From contig NZ_OLMV01000009.1 in NCBI RefSeq assembly GCF_900292075.1, positions 1-64,000 on the forward strand: a DNA stretch of 64,000 nucleotides, written 5' to 3'. Under the pieces are notes generated by a model, which was not told the origin of the DNA, did not search any database, and saw nothing but the letters and a program-made list of their open reading frames with translations. The translations under genes were made by a program, and so were the position numbers. Positions 34,762 through 43,557 of this stretch are shown here, in pieces; the first letter of the stretch is position 1, and each line of letters starts with the position of its first letter. Origin of the DNA: Microbacterium timonense. Its GTDB lineage: Bacteria > Actinomycetota > Actinomycetes > Actinomycetales > Microbacteriaceae.

Positions 34762-36036
34762 ATGACCGATCAGTTCTTCAACGCCCCCCTCGCCGAGGTG
34801 GATCCCGAGATCGCCCAGGTGCTCGACCGTGAGCTCGAACGCCAGCGCGGTTACCTCGAGATGATCGCCTCCGAGAACTTCGTGCCGGTCTCGGTGCTGC
34901 AGTCGCAGGGGTCGGTGCTCACCAACAAGTACGCCGAGGGCTACCCGGGCCGCCGGTACTACGGCGGGTGCGAGGAGGTCGACGTCGCCGAGGAACTGGC
35001 GATCCAGCGCGCGAAGGCGCTGTTCGGCGCCGAGTTCGCCAACGTGCAGCCGCATTCCGGCGCCACGGCCAACGCCGCGGTGCTGCACGCGATCGCCCGC
35101 CCCGGCGACACGCTGCTGGGCCTCTCGCTCGACCAGGGCGGCCACCTCACCCACGGCATGAAGATCAACTTCTCGGGCCGCCTGTACAACATCGTGGCGT
35201 ACGGGGTCGACCCCGAGACCTCGACCATCGACATGGACGAGGTGCGCCGCCTCGCCCTCGAGCACCGCCCCAAGGTCATCATCGCCGGCTGGTCGGCCTA
35301 CCCGCGTCAGCTCGATTTCGCGGCGTTCCGGGCGGTCGCCGACGAGGTGGGCGCGACGCTGTGGGTCGACATGGCCCACTTCGCCGGTCTCGTGGCGGCC
35401 GGCCTGCACCCGAGCCCCGTCCCGCACGCCCACGTCGTGTCGTCGACCGTGCACAAGACCATCGGGGGCCCCCGCTCCGGCTTCATCCTGACCAACGACG
35501 CCGAGATCGCGAAGAAGATCAACACGGCCGTCTTCCCCGGCCAGCAGGGCGGCCCGCTCATGCACGTGATCGCCGCCAAGGCGACCGCGTTCAAGCTCGC
35601 GGCCACGCCGGAGTTCAAGGAGCGCCAGGAGCGGGTGCTGCGCGGCGCGCACATCATCGCCGAGCGGCTGTCGCAGCAGGATGTCAAGGATGCCGGCATC
35701 ACCGTCCGCTCGGGCGGCACGGACGTGCACCTCGTGCTCGTCGACCTGCGTAACGCGCAGATCGACGGCAAGCAGGCCGAGGACCTCCTCCACGAGATCC
35801 GCATCACGGTGAACCGCAACGCGGTGCCGAACGACCCTCGCCCGCCGATGGTCACGTCGGGCCTTCGCATCGGCACCCCGGCGCTGGCGACCCGCGGCTT
35901 CGGTGACGCCGAGTTCAGCGAGGTCGCCGACATCATCGCGCTCGCACTGCAGCCGGGCGCGGACGTCGAGGCGCTGCGCCTGCGCGTGGCGAGCCTCACC
36001 GCGGCGTTCCCGCTGTACCCGGGCCTTCACCACTGA
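34762..36036 (+). CDS. glyA: serine hydroxymethyltransferase
   Basis: 424 aa; ATG 34762 with CTGGAG upstream is chosen over in-frame starts that lie within the riboswitch tail. IASENFVPVSVLQSQGS, HLTHGMKINFSGRLYN and the PLP-lysine motif SSTVHKTIGGPRSG identify the enzyme. It interconverts serine and glycine with tetrahydrofolate, giving 5,10-methylene-THF. Preceded by the ZTP riboswitch and followed, after a terminator and palindrome C, by folD. Confidence 0.97.
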   Translation: MTDQFFNAPLAEVDPEIAQVLDRELERQRGYLEMIASENFVPVSVLQSQGSVLTNKYAEGYPGRRYYGGCEEVDVAEELAIQRAKALFGAEFANVQPHSGATANAAVLHAIARPGDTLLGLSLDQGGHLTHGMKINFSGRLYNIVAYGVDPETSTIDMDEVRRLALEHRPKVIIAGWSAYPRQLDFAAFRAVADEVGATLWVDMAHFAGLVAAGLHPSPVPHAHVVSSTVHKTIGGPRSGFILTNDAEIAKKINTAVFPGQQGGPLMHVIAAKATAFKLAATPEFKERQERVLRGAHIIAERLSQQDVKDAGITVRSGGTDVHLVLVDLRNAQIDGKQAEDLLHEIRITVNRNAVPNDPRPPMVTSGLRIGTPALATRGFGDAEFSEVADIIALALQPGADVEALRLRVASLTAAFPLYPGLHH

Positions 36037-36094
36037 GCGGGAACGGGCCTGTGGGATGCGGCCCCATCTGATACCACTATCGACATAGGGATTC

Positions 36095-36119
36095 CGGATG
36101 CCGCGGCTCGCGGCATCCG
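36095..36119 (+). terminator. terminator after glyA
   Basis: CGGATGCCGCG (36095-36105) and CGCGGCATCCG (36109-36119), an 11-bp perfect stem with a 3-nt loop. Confidence 0.7.
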
Positions 36120-36138
36120 TCCGCCCCTCCGTCCTGAT

Positions 36139-36211
36139 CCGCGAGACTTCAACCGAGGGCCGAGACATCGGATGCAACCCGCTGTCTCGGCGCTCAGGTG
36201 AAGTCTCGCGG
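36139..36211. repeat. palindromic element C
   Basis: Arms CCGCGAGACTTCA (36139-36151) and TGAAGTCTCGCGG (36199-36211) are perfect; an inner pair CCGAGACA/TGTCTCGG extends the fold. It lies between the glyA terminator and folD. Confidence 0.8.
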
Positions 36212-36263
36212 GAGAGCGGCGGAAGGTGGCCGGAACGATGACACGCGAACGAAGGGGACGGAC

Positions 36264-37145
36264 ATGACCGCACAGAAGCTCGATGGTCGCGCGGCGGCCG
36301 CTCAGATCAAGGAAGAGCTGCGCGAGCGGGTCGCCGCGTTGCGCGAGAAGGGCGTGACGCCCGGGATCGCCACCGTGCTCGTGGGCGCGGACCCCGCCTC
36401 GCAGCTGTACGTCGGCATGAAGCACCGCGAATCCGAGTCGATCGGGATGAACTCCATCCAGCGGGAGCTTCCGGCGGACGCCACACAGGAAGAGGTCGAG
36501 GCGCTGATCGACGAGCTCAACGCCGACCCGGAATGCCACGGGTACATCGTCCAGCTGCCGCTTCCCAAGCACCTCGACACCGATGCGATTCTCGAGCGCA
36601 TCGACCCCGCGAAGGACGCGGACGGCCTGCACCCCACGAACCTCGGGCGCCTCGTCCTCAACGTCAACGCGCCCATCACGACGCCGCTGCCTTGCACGCC
36701 CCGCGGTGTCATCGAGCTGCTGCTGCGCAACGACTACGACTTGAAGGGCAAGGATGTCGTGGTCGTCGGTCGCGGTGTGACCATCGGCCGCTCGATCGGC
36801 CTGCTGCTGACGCGGCGTGAGATCAACGCCACCGTGACATTGACGCACACCGGCACGACCGACCTGTCGCACCACCTCCGTCAGGCCGACGTCATCGTCG
36901 CGGCCGCCGGCGTCAAGCACATCGTGCGGGCCGAGGACGTCAAGCCCGGTGCCGCCGTGCTCGACGTCGGCGTCACGCGCGAAGAAGACCCCGAGACAGG
37001 CAAGTCGAAGGTGTACGGCGACGTCCACCCGGATGTGGCCGAGGTCGCGGGCTTCCTGTCGCCGAACCCGGGCGGCGTGGGACCGATGACCGTCGCCCTG
37101 CTCATGACGAACGTGGTCGAGGCCGCCGAGCGCGCCGCCGGCTGA
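36264..37145 (+). CDS. folD: bifunctional methylene-THF dehydrogenase/methenyl-THF cyclohydrolase
   Basis: 293 aa from ATG 36264. YVGMKHRES (catalytic Lys), VQLPLPKHLD, TPLPCTPRG, the NADP loop GRGVTIGRS and NPGGVGPMT are all present. It converts 5,10-methylene-THF, made by GlyA, to 10-formyl-THF for purine synthesis. Transcript continuity with glyA is uncertain because a hairpin and palindrome C lie between. Confidence 0.96.
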   Translation: MTAQKLDGRAAAAQIKEELRERVAALREKGVTPGIATVLVGADPASQLYVGMKHRESESIGMNSIQRELPADATQEEVEALIDELNADPECHGYIVQLPLPKHLDTDAILERIDPAKDADGLHPTNLGRLVLNVNAPITTPLPCTPRGVIELLLRNDYDLKGKDVVVVGRGVTIGRSIGLLLTRREINATVTLTHTGTTDLSHHLRQADVIVAAAGVKHIVRAEDVKPGAAVLDVGVTREEDPETGKSKVYGDVHPDVAEVAGFLSPNPGGVGPMTVALLMTNVVEAAERAAG

Positions 37146-37185
37146 GCTCGGACGCCCGGCGGGCGCATCGCGCCGCAGCTCGCGC

Positions 37186-37277
37186 GCACGCCGACGAGTG
37201 CACGGCTTCGTGGCGAGCGCACGAGCTGGCGACGTTGCCACGTCGTGCATTCGGCGCGAGGTCGTGCATTCGGCGTG
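37186..37277. repeat. imperfect palindromic element F and GC-rich spacer
   Basis: CACGCCGACGAGTGCACG on the left and CGTGCATTCGGCGTG on the right form imperfect arms, with an internal direct repeat TCGTGCATTCGGCG. Between convergent folD and the ABC ATPase gene. The bases up to 37364 are low-complexity CTCGCCGCGGCC-type sequence with no gene. Confidence 0.45.
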
Positions 37278-37364
37278 AAGACGGATGCCGCGGGCCCGGC
37301 CCTCGCCGCGACCCGAGCCCCGCCGCGGCCGGGGCCCTCGCCGCGGCCCGCGCCTCGCCGCGGA

Positions 37365-38102
37365 CTACGCGCTGAAGCGGGCGAGGAACGCGCGGGTGCG
37401 CTCCTCGCGCGGGGCGCCGAATACCTCGGAGGGCGGGCCCTGCTCGAGGACGCGGCCTTCGTCGAGGAACACGACACGATCGGCGACATCACGCGCGAAT
37501 GCCATCTCGTGCGTCGCCATCACGATGGTCATGCCCTCATCGGCCAGCTCATGGACGAGGTCCAGCACCTCGCCGACGAGCTCCGGGTCCAACGCCGACG
37601 TCACCTCGTCCAGTAGCAGGAGCTCGGGGGACGTCGCGACCGCGCGGGCGATCGCCACCCGCTGCTGCTGCCCTCCCGACAGCCGGTCGGGGTGGGCCCC
37701 GGCCTTGTCGGCCAGACCCACGCGTTGCAGCAGCGCGCTGGCTGCGGCATCCGCCTCATCTCTCCTCATGCGATGCACGTGCCGCAGCGCGAGTGTGATG
37801 TTGCGCTGCACCGTCAGGTGGGGGAACAGGTTGTACTGCTGGAAGACGACTCCGATGCGCGCCCGCACCTCGTCGACGTCGACGCGTGGATCGCTGATGT
37901 CGGCGTCGCCCAGCCAGATGCGTCCGTCGTCGATCGGCTCGAGCAGGTTCACCGTGCGCAGGAGCGTGGATTTGCCCGATCCGCTGGCGCCGATGACGGC
38001 GACCACCTCGCCGGGCGCGACGGCCAGGTCGATGCCGCGCAGCACGTCGTGGTCGCCGAAGGACTTCCACACGCCGTCCAGACGCAGGACCTTTTCGCTC
38101 AC
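37365..38102 (-). CDS. polar amino acid ABC transporter ATPase
   Basis: 245 aa from GTG 38102, overlapping the permease stop. Walker A GASGSGKST, Q-loop QQYNLFPHLTV, signature LSGGQQQR, Walker B LLLDEVTSALD and H-loop THEMAFARD are those of the GlnQ/HisP class. It powers uptake of a polar amino acid by the permease and lipoprotein encoded upstream. Last gene of the operon. Confidence 0.93.
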   Translation of the reverse strand: MSEKVLRLDGVWKSFGDHDVLRGIDLAVAPGEVVAVIGASGSGKSTLLRTVNLLEPIDDGRIWLGDADISDPRVDVDEVRARIGVVFQQYNLFPHLTVQRNITLALRHVHRMRRDEADAAASALLQRVGLADKAGAHPDRLSGGQQQRVAIARAVATSPELLLLDEVTSALDPELVGEVLDLVHELADEGMTIVMATHEMAFARDVADRVVFLDEGRVLEQGPPSEVFGAPREERTRAFLARFSA

Positions 38103-39004
38103 ACGATGCCTCCGATCTGCTCCCGGGCGCGCACGCGGGCGGTGTACCAATCGGTCAGCCGGATCGTCGGGATCGCGAGCAGCACGAACAGGATCGCCGC
38201 GACGACGTAAGGCGTGAAGTTGAAGTACGCCGCGGTCTCGATCTGCGCCGCGCGCACGGCATCCACTGCTCCCAGCAGCGAGATCAGGCCGACGTCCTTC
38301 TGCATCGCGACGAAGTCGTTCATGAGCGCCGGCGTCACCTTGCGCACCGCCTGCGGGACCACCACGAGCCGCATCGCCTGGCCGTGGCTGAGCCCCAGCG
38401 ACCGCGCCGCGTGCCGCTGCGAGGGATGCACCGCCTCGATGCCGGCACGGAACACCTCGGACACGTAGGCAGAGTAGGTGAGGGTGATCGCGATGGTGCC
38501 CCAGAACTCGGTCGGCAGGCGCACCGGGATCAGCTGCAGCCCCGGGACGCCGAACCCGACGAGGTAGAGCACGATGATGAGCGGGATGCCGCGGAAGACA
38601 TCGGTGTACGCAGCGGCGAGTGCTCGCAGCGGCAGCCACAACGGGCCGCGGAGGGTGCGCAGGGTCGCCAGCAGCAAGCCGAAGACCAGCACAAGCACGG
38701 CCGACATGGCCAGCACGCGGAGGTTGAGCAGGAATCCGTCCCACACGCGCGGGAGCGAGGCGAGCGCGATCTCGGGGTTGAAGAACTGCTGCTGAACACG
38801 CGCCCATCCAGGCGTGTTGATGATCAGCAGCCACGCGAGGACGGCCACGACGAGTGTCGATGCGACACTGATGGCCACGGATGCCGCGCCCTGCCGCTTG
38901 CGGAACGCGCGGCGTTCGAGCTCGACGGCGCTGACTTCGCGAGGCACGACGGGCACGCGACCGGGGGAGCTGTCGGCGGCGGCGCTGCCGGGTGCGCGGT
39001 TCAT
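38099..39004 (-). CDS. polar amino acid ABC transporter permease
   Basis: 301 aa. After about 35 soluble residues and a first membrane segment, a HisM/GlnP domain follows with AAAYTDVFRGIPLIIVLYL and the loop GIEAVHPSQRHAARSLGLSHGQAMRLVVVPQA (EAA-type: residues AARSLGLSHGQAMRLVVVPQ). A single permease protein, presumably acting as a homodimer. 22-base gap from the binding protein gene. Confidence 0.92.
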   Translation of the reverse strand: MNRAPGSAAADSSPGRVPVVPREVSAVELERRAFRKRQGAASVAISVASTLVVAVLAWLLIINTPGWARVQQQFFNPEIALASLPRVWDGFLLNLRVLAMSAVLVLVFGLLLATLRTLRGPLWLPLRALAAAYTDVFRGIPLIIVLYLVGFGVPGLQLIPVRLPTEFWGTIAITLTYSAYVSEVFRAGIEAVHPSQRHAARSLGLSHGQAMRLVVVPQAVRKVTPALMNDFVAMQKDVGLISLLGAVDAVRAAQIETAAYFNFTPYVVAAILFVLLAIPTIRLTDWYTARVRAREQIGGIV

Positions 39005-39026
39005 CCGGCCAGTATCCCGGCGGACG

Positions 39027-39878
39027 TCACTTCAGCAGCGGCGCCTGTCCCTCGCCGCCCAACCACTGCTCGGCGAGCTCGTCGAGCGTCCCGTTCTCGC
39101 GCAGGGCGTCCACGGCGGCGCTGACCTTCCCGGTCACCGGGGAGTCCTTCGCGAGAACGAATCCCAACTGGTCGCCGGTCGCGCCATCCGGGTTGGGCAG
39201 CTGACCGACGAGCACGCCGTCGGTCAGTTCGGCGCCGGAGATGTAGAACGCGGTCGGCAGGTCGACGACGATCGCGTCGACCTGCCCGTTCTCGAGGGCG
39301 AGCTTGGCGTCATCGTTGGTGTTGAAGGCCTGCGCGCCCTGAGTCGGCTGGATCACCGACTCGATGGCGGTGTAGCTGGTGGTGCCGGTCTGCGCGCCGA
39401 TGACCAGATCCTTGAGATCGGCGATCGACGCGGCGTCTGCGGCGGGCGACGACGCCGTCGTGACGACGACCTGCGTGGTCTCGTAGTACGGCGAGCTGAA
39501 GTCCACGGACTGCTTGCGTTCGTCGGTGATCGAGAACTGCTGGAGGTTGACGTCGAAGTCCTTCGGACCCGGCGCGATCGCCTCGTCGAAGCCGGTGCGC
39601 ACCCACACCACATCGTCGGCGTCGAAACCGAGCTGGTCCGCGACCGCGTACGCCACCGCCGCCTCGAATCCCTCGCCCGATTCCGGGTCGTCGTCGATGA
39701 CCCACGGGTAATATGCGGGCTCGCCCGTGGCCACGGTGAACTTGCCGGGGGTGACCCAGCCCTCGTCGGAACCCGAGTCGTCGCCGGACGGCGCGGCGCC
39801 TGCGGCGCAGCCGGCCAGCGTGAGCCCGGTGAGGGCCACGCCGGCGGCGAGACCGAGCAGGCGACTGCGACGGGACAT
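39027..39878 (-). CDS. polar amino acid-binding lipoprotein
   Basis: 283 aa from ATG 39878 with GGAGG upstream (GGAGGCATC). Lipobox TLAGC (Cys about 24). SBP family 3 body: PGKFTVATGEPAYYPWV, FEAAVAYAVADQLGF, DFDVNLQQFSITDERKQSVD. It captures an amino acid outside the cell. First gene of a three-gene operon. Confidence 0.92.
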   Translation of the reverse strand: MSRRSRLLGLAAGVALTGLTLAGCAAGAAPSGDDSGSDEGWVTPGKFTVATGEPAYYPWVIDDDPESGEGFEAAVAYAVADQLGFDADDVVWVRTGFDEAIAPGPKDFDVNLQQFSITDERKQSVDFSSPYYETTQVVVTTASSPAADAASIADLKDLVIGAQTGTTSYTAIESVIQPTQGAQAFNTNDDAKLALENGQVDAIVVDLPTAFYISGAELTDGVLVGQLPNPDGATGDQLGFVLAKDSPVTGKVSAAVDALRENGTLDELAEQWLGGEGQAPLLK

Positions 39879-40084
39879 GATGCCTCCAAGTGTCGGGTGT
39901 TCCGGCGCCGCGTGCTGTCGCGCGTCCGGTGCCTCCATCATGGCGACGGTGCGAAGGGTGCCGTGCGAACGGGTCGGATTGTTACGCCTCGCTCCGGGCG
40001 GGATGCTGTGGCTGAGGTTGCCGCGGCTCGGGCTGCCCGGGCTGGGGTGCCGCGCCGCGAGCGGCGAGCCGACACGTTTCTATC

Positions 40085-40300
40085 GAGTCGACATGTCGTG
40101 CGCGCAGGGATCACGTGGTCTCGGCCGGAACATGTGTACTGGATGCCGCGGCGGCGCAGGGCGCCGGGACCGAGGCGCCGGAGGCCGCGGGGCGTGGGCC
40201 GCCGCGCTCCTGTGGACGAGTCGACATGTTCCGGACGAGTCGACATGTTGTGCGCGCACGGATCATGTGGTCTCGGCCGCAACGTGTGTACTGGATGCCG
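40085..40300. repeat. pair of 64-bp direct repeats
   Basis: Copies at 40085-40148 and 40237-40300 begin GAGTCGACATGT and end GTGTACTGGATGCCG, differing at 5 positions. A third partial copy (GGACGAGTCGACATGTT) starts at about 40214. They are also locally AT-richer than the flanks. Confidence 0.85.
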
Positions 40301-40372
40301 TGCCACGCAGCGCGCCGCGCCACGCAACGCGCCGCCCCACGCAACGCCGCCCCACGCAACGCCGCCACGCGC

Positions 40373-40494
40373 CGTCCGCCCCCGGGCATGCGCCACCGCG
40401 CCGCCCCACGCAACGCCCGGCACCCGCCACGCGGCGTCCGCCCCCGGGCATGCGCCACCGCGCCGCCCCACGCAACGCCCGGCACCCGCCACGC
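40373..40494. repeat. tandem 62-bp repeat, two copies
   Basis: Copies at 40373-40434 and 40435-40494 begin CGTCCGCCCCCGGGCATGCG; preceded by shorter CCACGCAACGCCGCC units from about 40310. Located just downstream of the sigma gene end at 40532. Confidence 0.8.
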
Positions 40495-40531
40495 CGCCGC
40501 CCGGGATGCCGCAGCCCGCGGCATCCTCCGG

Positions 40532-41644
40532 TCACAACACCGCGAGGCGGGCCTCGGCGGCGGCCAGCGCCGCGCGGGCGCCGTCGGTCGGTGCGATCGC
40601 GACCAGGCCGCGGTACAGCTTGACCAGCGACGGGACGTCGAGCACGCCGGTGCGGGCGCGGTCGCAGTGCACGGACTGGATCGCCGCCTCGAGCTGGAAT
40701 CGCCCGAGCGGCTGCCCGAGCGCTGCGGCGCGCCGAAGCAGGGCGGCGCCTTCGGCGATGAGCGCCCGGTCCCAGGTGGCGGGGTCCTGCTCGTCCAGCG
40801 GTGGCCAGGGACGCGACGTGCGCCCGGGGACCCGAGCCTGCGCGTAGGTCAGCAGTGCGGCGAGCCCCCACGCCTCCGGCTCGTCGTCGAGCAGGGTCGC
40901 GGTGAGCACCGCCAGCCAGCGTGCCTCGTCCGCGAGCGATTCGCGCGGCTCGTCGCCCTGGTCCAGCCAGTCGATCGCATAGGCGCCGTAGATCGCCTCG
41001 AGCACCGAGGGCAGTCGGGCCGGCATGGCAGCGCGGTCCGGCACCCGGAACGGGATGCCCGCGTCGCGGATGCGGCGCTTGGCGCGCACCAGACGCTGCG
41101 CCATCGTCGCCGGCTGCACGCCGAAGGCGTGCGCGATCTGTGCCGCGTCGAATCCGAGCACGGTCTGCAGCATGAGGGGAGTGCGGATCGCCGGGTCGAT
41201 CGCGGGATGGGCGCACGCGAACAGCAGCTCTAGCCGCTGATCGGGGATCGATTCGCGCGCCTCGAGCGCCGTCAGCGCGTCGACGGCGGTCTCGTCGGCT
41301 CTGACGGCGGCGATTCCCTCGTCCAAGGGCACGGCGTTGCGATGCGCCGCCGAACCGAGCGCGTCCCGGGCGCGATTTCGGGCCACGGTCACCAGCCACC
41401 CTTCGGGATTGGCGGGGATGCCGTCCTCCGGCCACGTGCGCAGGGCACGCTCGAAGGCGTCGGCGAGCGCGTCCTCGGCGACGCCGACGTCACGGGTGGA
41501 CGCGGCGACGATCGAGAGGATGCGGCCGTACGACGCCCGCGCCGCTCGTTCGGCGGCGGCGCGGGCGCCGGATCCGTTCCCGTGCCCGGACCTCTCTGGC
41601 AACGCGTCGGCGCCGCCCTGAGGTGTCCGGGGCGTGTCGGGCAT
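40532..41644 (-). CDS. ECF42-type RNA polymerase sigma factor
   Basis: 370 aa; ATG 41644 overlaps the stop of the DGPF gene. Sigma region 2 (about 40-105: VAEDALADAFERALRTWPEDGIP), region 4 (about 125-180), then the long helical C-terminal extension (LADEARWLAVLTATLLDDEPEAWGL, about 195-370) that defines this group. In ECF42 the extension is needed for activity and the partner is a DGPF/YCII protein, which is the upstream gene here. Role probably in stress or antibiotic responses; not determinable from sequence. Confidence 0.9.
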   Translation of the reverse strand: MPDTPRTPQGGADALPERSGHGNGSGARAAAERAARASYGRILSIVAASTRDVGVAEDALADAFERALRTWPEDGIPANPEGWLVTVARNRARDALGSAAHRNAVPLDEGIAAVRADETAVDALTALEARESIPDQRLELLFACAHPAIDPAIRTPLMLQTVLGFDAAQIAHAFGVQPATMAQRLVRAKRRIRDAGIPFRVPDRAAMPARLPSVLEAIYGAYAIDWLDQGDEPRESLADEARWLAVLTATLLDDEPEAWGLAALLTYAQARVPGRTSRPWPPLDEQDPATWDRALIAEGAALLRRAAALGQPLGRFQLEAAIQSVHCDRARTGVLDVPSLVKLYRGLVAIAPTDGARAALAAAEARLAVL

Positions 41645-42024
41645 CAGCGCTGGAAGGTCGTCCACGCGCCGTCGGCGAAGTGGGTCGCGCTGGGGCGGAT
41701 CTCCACCGCTCCCCAGCCGACGGACGGAGCCTTCGCCGCCCACTGGATCGCGGCATCCAGATCGGCGACGTCGATGACGAACGTCCCGCCGAGCTGCTCC
41801 TTGGTGTCGGCGAACGGGCCGTCCTGCACCCGTGGCATCCCGTTCTCGACCGTCACGGTGGTGGTGACAGCCGATTGCTGCAGGACCTCCGCCGAGATGA
41901 GCACGCCTGCGGCATCGAGGGCCTTGGCGTACTCGTCGAACTCCCGCATGCCCTCCGCGAGGGCTTCGGGGCCGAGCTCTTCGGCGGTCATCTCGGGGTA
42001 GTGGAGGAGGAGTGCGTATCGCAT
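41644..42024 (-). CDS. DGPF-domain (YCII-like) protein
   Basis: 126 aa, starts MRYALLLHYPEM and contains VQDGPFADTKEQLGGTFVID, the DGPF signature. Dimeric alpha-beta barrel fold. These small proteins are genetically tied to ECF42 sigma factors; whether they act as regulators or enzymes is unknown. AGAAAGGA lies upstream of the start; the ATGA overlap couples it to the sigma gene. Confidence 0.9.
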   Translation of the reverse strand: MRYALLLHYPEMTAEELGPEALAEGMREFDEYAKALDAAGVLISAEVLQQSAVTTTVTVENGMPRVQDGPFADTKEQLGGTFVIDVADLDAAIQWAAKAPSVGWGAVEIRPSATHFADGAWTTFQR

Positions 42025-42105
42025 GGCGTCGTCCTTTCTCAGTGGGTGTCGACACCGCTATGACGATCTCGACCGGCGCGGATCGACACGTCGGCCGATC
42101 CGCGA

Positions 42106-42705
42106 TCAGCCCAGCTCGTCGAGCATGCGGCGCTGCTCGTCGGTGAGACCGTCGTCGCGCCGTCCGCGGGCCGGCGCACCCGACGGGTCGGCTCCGGGAT
42201 ACGTCGCAATCGGATCGGCGGATGCGGATGCCTCGGGGCGCGGCGCACCGCGACCGTCGGCGGCCGTCCGTCCACGTGTGGCCCGGTCGTACAGTGCGCC
42301 CGCTCGCGCCTCCACCCTGTCGTCGATGGCGCCGTAGACCGCCCAGCCGACGAGGAGGATCACCGGCGGCACCACCCAGCCCCAGAAGGCGCCGAAGATG
42401 CCGCCCCCGACGGACACTCCCGACAGCAGCACCGTCGCGAGCCAGACGATGAAGGCGACGGCGAAGGCCAGCAGGAACTCGACGAGCTTCTCGCCGGCCT
42501 TGGTGCGCCGGCTGGCCGACCTGGCCGCCATCGAGCGGAACCACTTCTCGACCAGCGGCTTGATCCAGATGACGATCGCGGTCATGACGATGCCGGCCCA
42601 CAGTGCGGCCCAGCCCACGCGGGCGGGGGTGAGCCAGCCGACGACGAGGAGCACGAGCACGTTGAACAGCAGGAGAGACGCGAATCGCACGACCCACTTC
42701 TTCAT
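42106..42705 (-). CDS. membrane protein with short C-terminal SHOCT-like helix
   Basis: 199 aa. Four hydrophobic segments (residues about 8-26, 33-50, 72-95, 100-122) with a basic loop between the second and third, then an Ala/Pro-rich linker and a terminal LTDEQRRMLDELG helix similar to short SHOCT oligomerisation motifs. No enzyme motif. Likely a cell-envelope protein of unknown role. Monocistronic by spacing. Confidence 0.7.
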   Translation of the reverse strand: MKKWVVRFASLLLFNVLVLLVVGWLTPARVGWAALWAGIVMTAIVIWIKPLVEKWFRSMAARSASRRTKAGEKLVEFLLAFAVAFIVWLATVLLSGVSVGGGIFGAFWGWVVPPVILLVGWAVYGAIDDRVEARAGALYDRATRGRTAADGRGAPRPEASASADPIATYPGADPSGAPARGRRDDGLTDEQRRMLDELG

Positions 42706-42756
42706 GCGTTCACTGTGCCACGTTCCGCCAGGGGAGGGGGAACGGATGCCGCTGCC

Positions 42757-43557
42757 TCAGTACGAACCGCGCGGCTCGCGACCGGAGCGCGTGAATCGTT
42801 CCGCGAGCGCCTCGGAGCCGCGTGCCAGCATCGCCGTGTCGGCGCCGACGAGCACGAACGACGCACCGGCATCGATGTAGGAATCGGCCGCGGTCGGGTC
42901 GAACGCGTTGACGCCGACCGGCTTGCCGGCGGCACGGACCGCCTCGAAGGTGCGCAGCACCGCGGCCACCACGTCGGGATGCGTCTGCTGCCCGAGCAGA
43001 CCCATCGAGGCGGCCAGGTCGGAGGGGCCGACGAAGACGCCGTCCACACCGTCGACCGCGGCGATCTCTGATGCCGCCTCCACTCCCGCGGCGGTCTCGA
43101 CCTGCACGAAGAGCGATACGTGCGCATCGGCATCGAGCAGATAGTCGTCGACGCGGTTCCAGCGCGCGGATCGGGCAAGTGCCGAGCCGACGCCTCGCGT
43201 GCCGCGCGGCGGATAACGGACAGCCGCCACGGCGGCCTCGGCATCCGTCCTCGACGACACCATGGGCACCAGCAGGTTCTGGGCCCCCAGATCGAGCACC
43301 TGCTTGATCGTCACTACGTCGCCGATCGGCACCCGCACGACCGGGGTCACCGGATATGCCGCCACCGCCTGCAGCTGCGCGAGCACCGACTCCAGACCGT
43401 TGGGGGAGTGCTCCATGTCGATGAGCACCCAGTCCAGGCCCGAACCGGCGCAGATCTCCGCCACCAGCGGCGAGCCCGAGCACACCCACATGCCTGCCAG
43501 GGGGCGGTCCTCAGCGGCCAGCGCCTGCCGGAACGTCGGGCTCAGACGAAGCGGCAT
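42757..43557 (-). CDS. hpaI: HpcH/HpaI-family aldolase (4-hydroxy-2-oxoheptanedioate aldolase)
   Basis: 266 aa from ATG 43557, which lies inside the end of the hydratase gene. DWVLIDMEHSPNG, RVPIGD, VETAAGVEAA, VDGVFVGPSDLAASMG and PVGVNAFDP are typical class II aldolase signatures (metal Glu and Asp). It splits 4-hydroxy-2-oxoheptanedioate into pyruvate and succinate semialdehyde, the last step of homoprotocatechuate breakdown. Last gene of the hpa operon. Confidence 0.9.
   Translation of the reverse strand: MPLRLSPTFRQALAAEDRPLAGMWVCSGSPLVAEICAGSGLDWVLIDMEHSPNGLESVLAQLQAVAAYPVTPVVRVPIGDVVTIKQVLDLGAQNLLVPMVSSRTDAEAAVAAVRYPPRGTRGVGSALARSARWNRVDDYLLDADAHVSLFVQVETAAGVEAASEIAAVDGVDGVFVGPSDLAASMGLLGQQTHPDVVAAVLRTFEAVRAAGKPVGVNAFDPTAADSYIDAGASFVLVGADTAMLARGSEALAERFTRSGREPRGSY

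Larger units (their letters stand above)
39879..40531. other. 653-bp repeat-rich region without genes
   Basis: A likely promoter for the amino acid importer lies near 39970-39985 (minus-strand GTAACAAT). The rest is two 64-bp direct repeats and GC-rich tandem repeats. Open frames here are by-products of the repeat composition and lack ribosome sites. Confidence 0.6.

Noticed and set aside
32884..36273. A single 1129-codon minus-strand frame running from the hexosaminidase through glyA
   Set aside because: The part antisense to glyA has Arg/His-rich shadow composition and no ribosome site. The lipoprotein signal at 34542 with an upstream AGGA gives the real start.
40100..40530. Several long open frames in the repeat island
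   Set aside because: They consist of translated tandem repeats (Arg/Pro/His-rich), occur in multiple frames and strands at once, and have no start signals.
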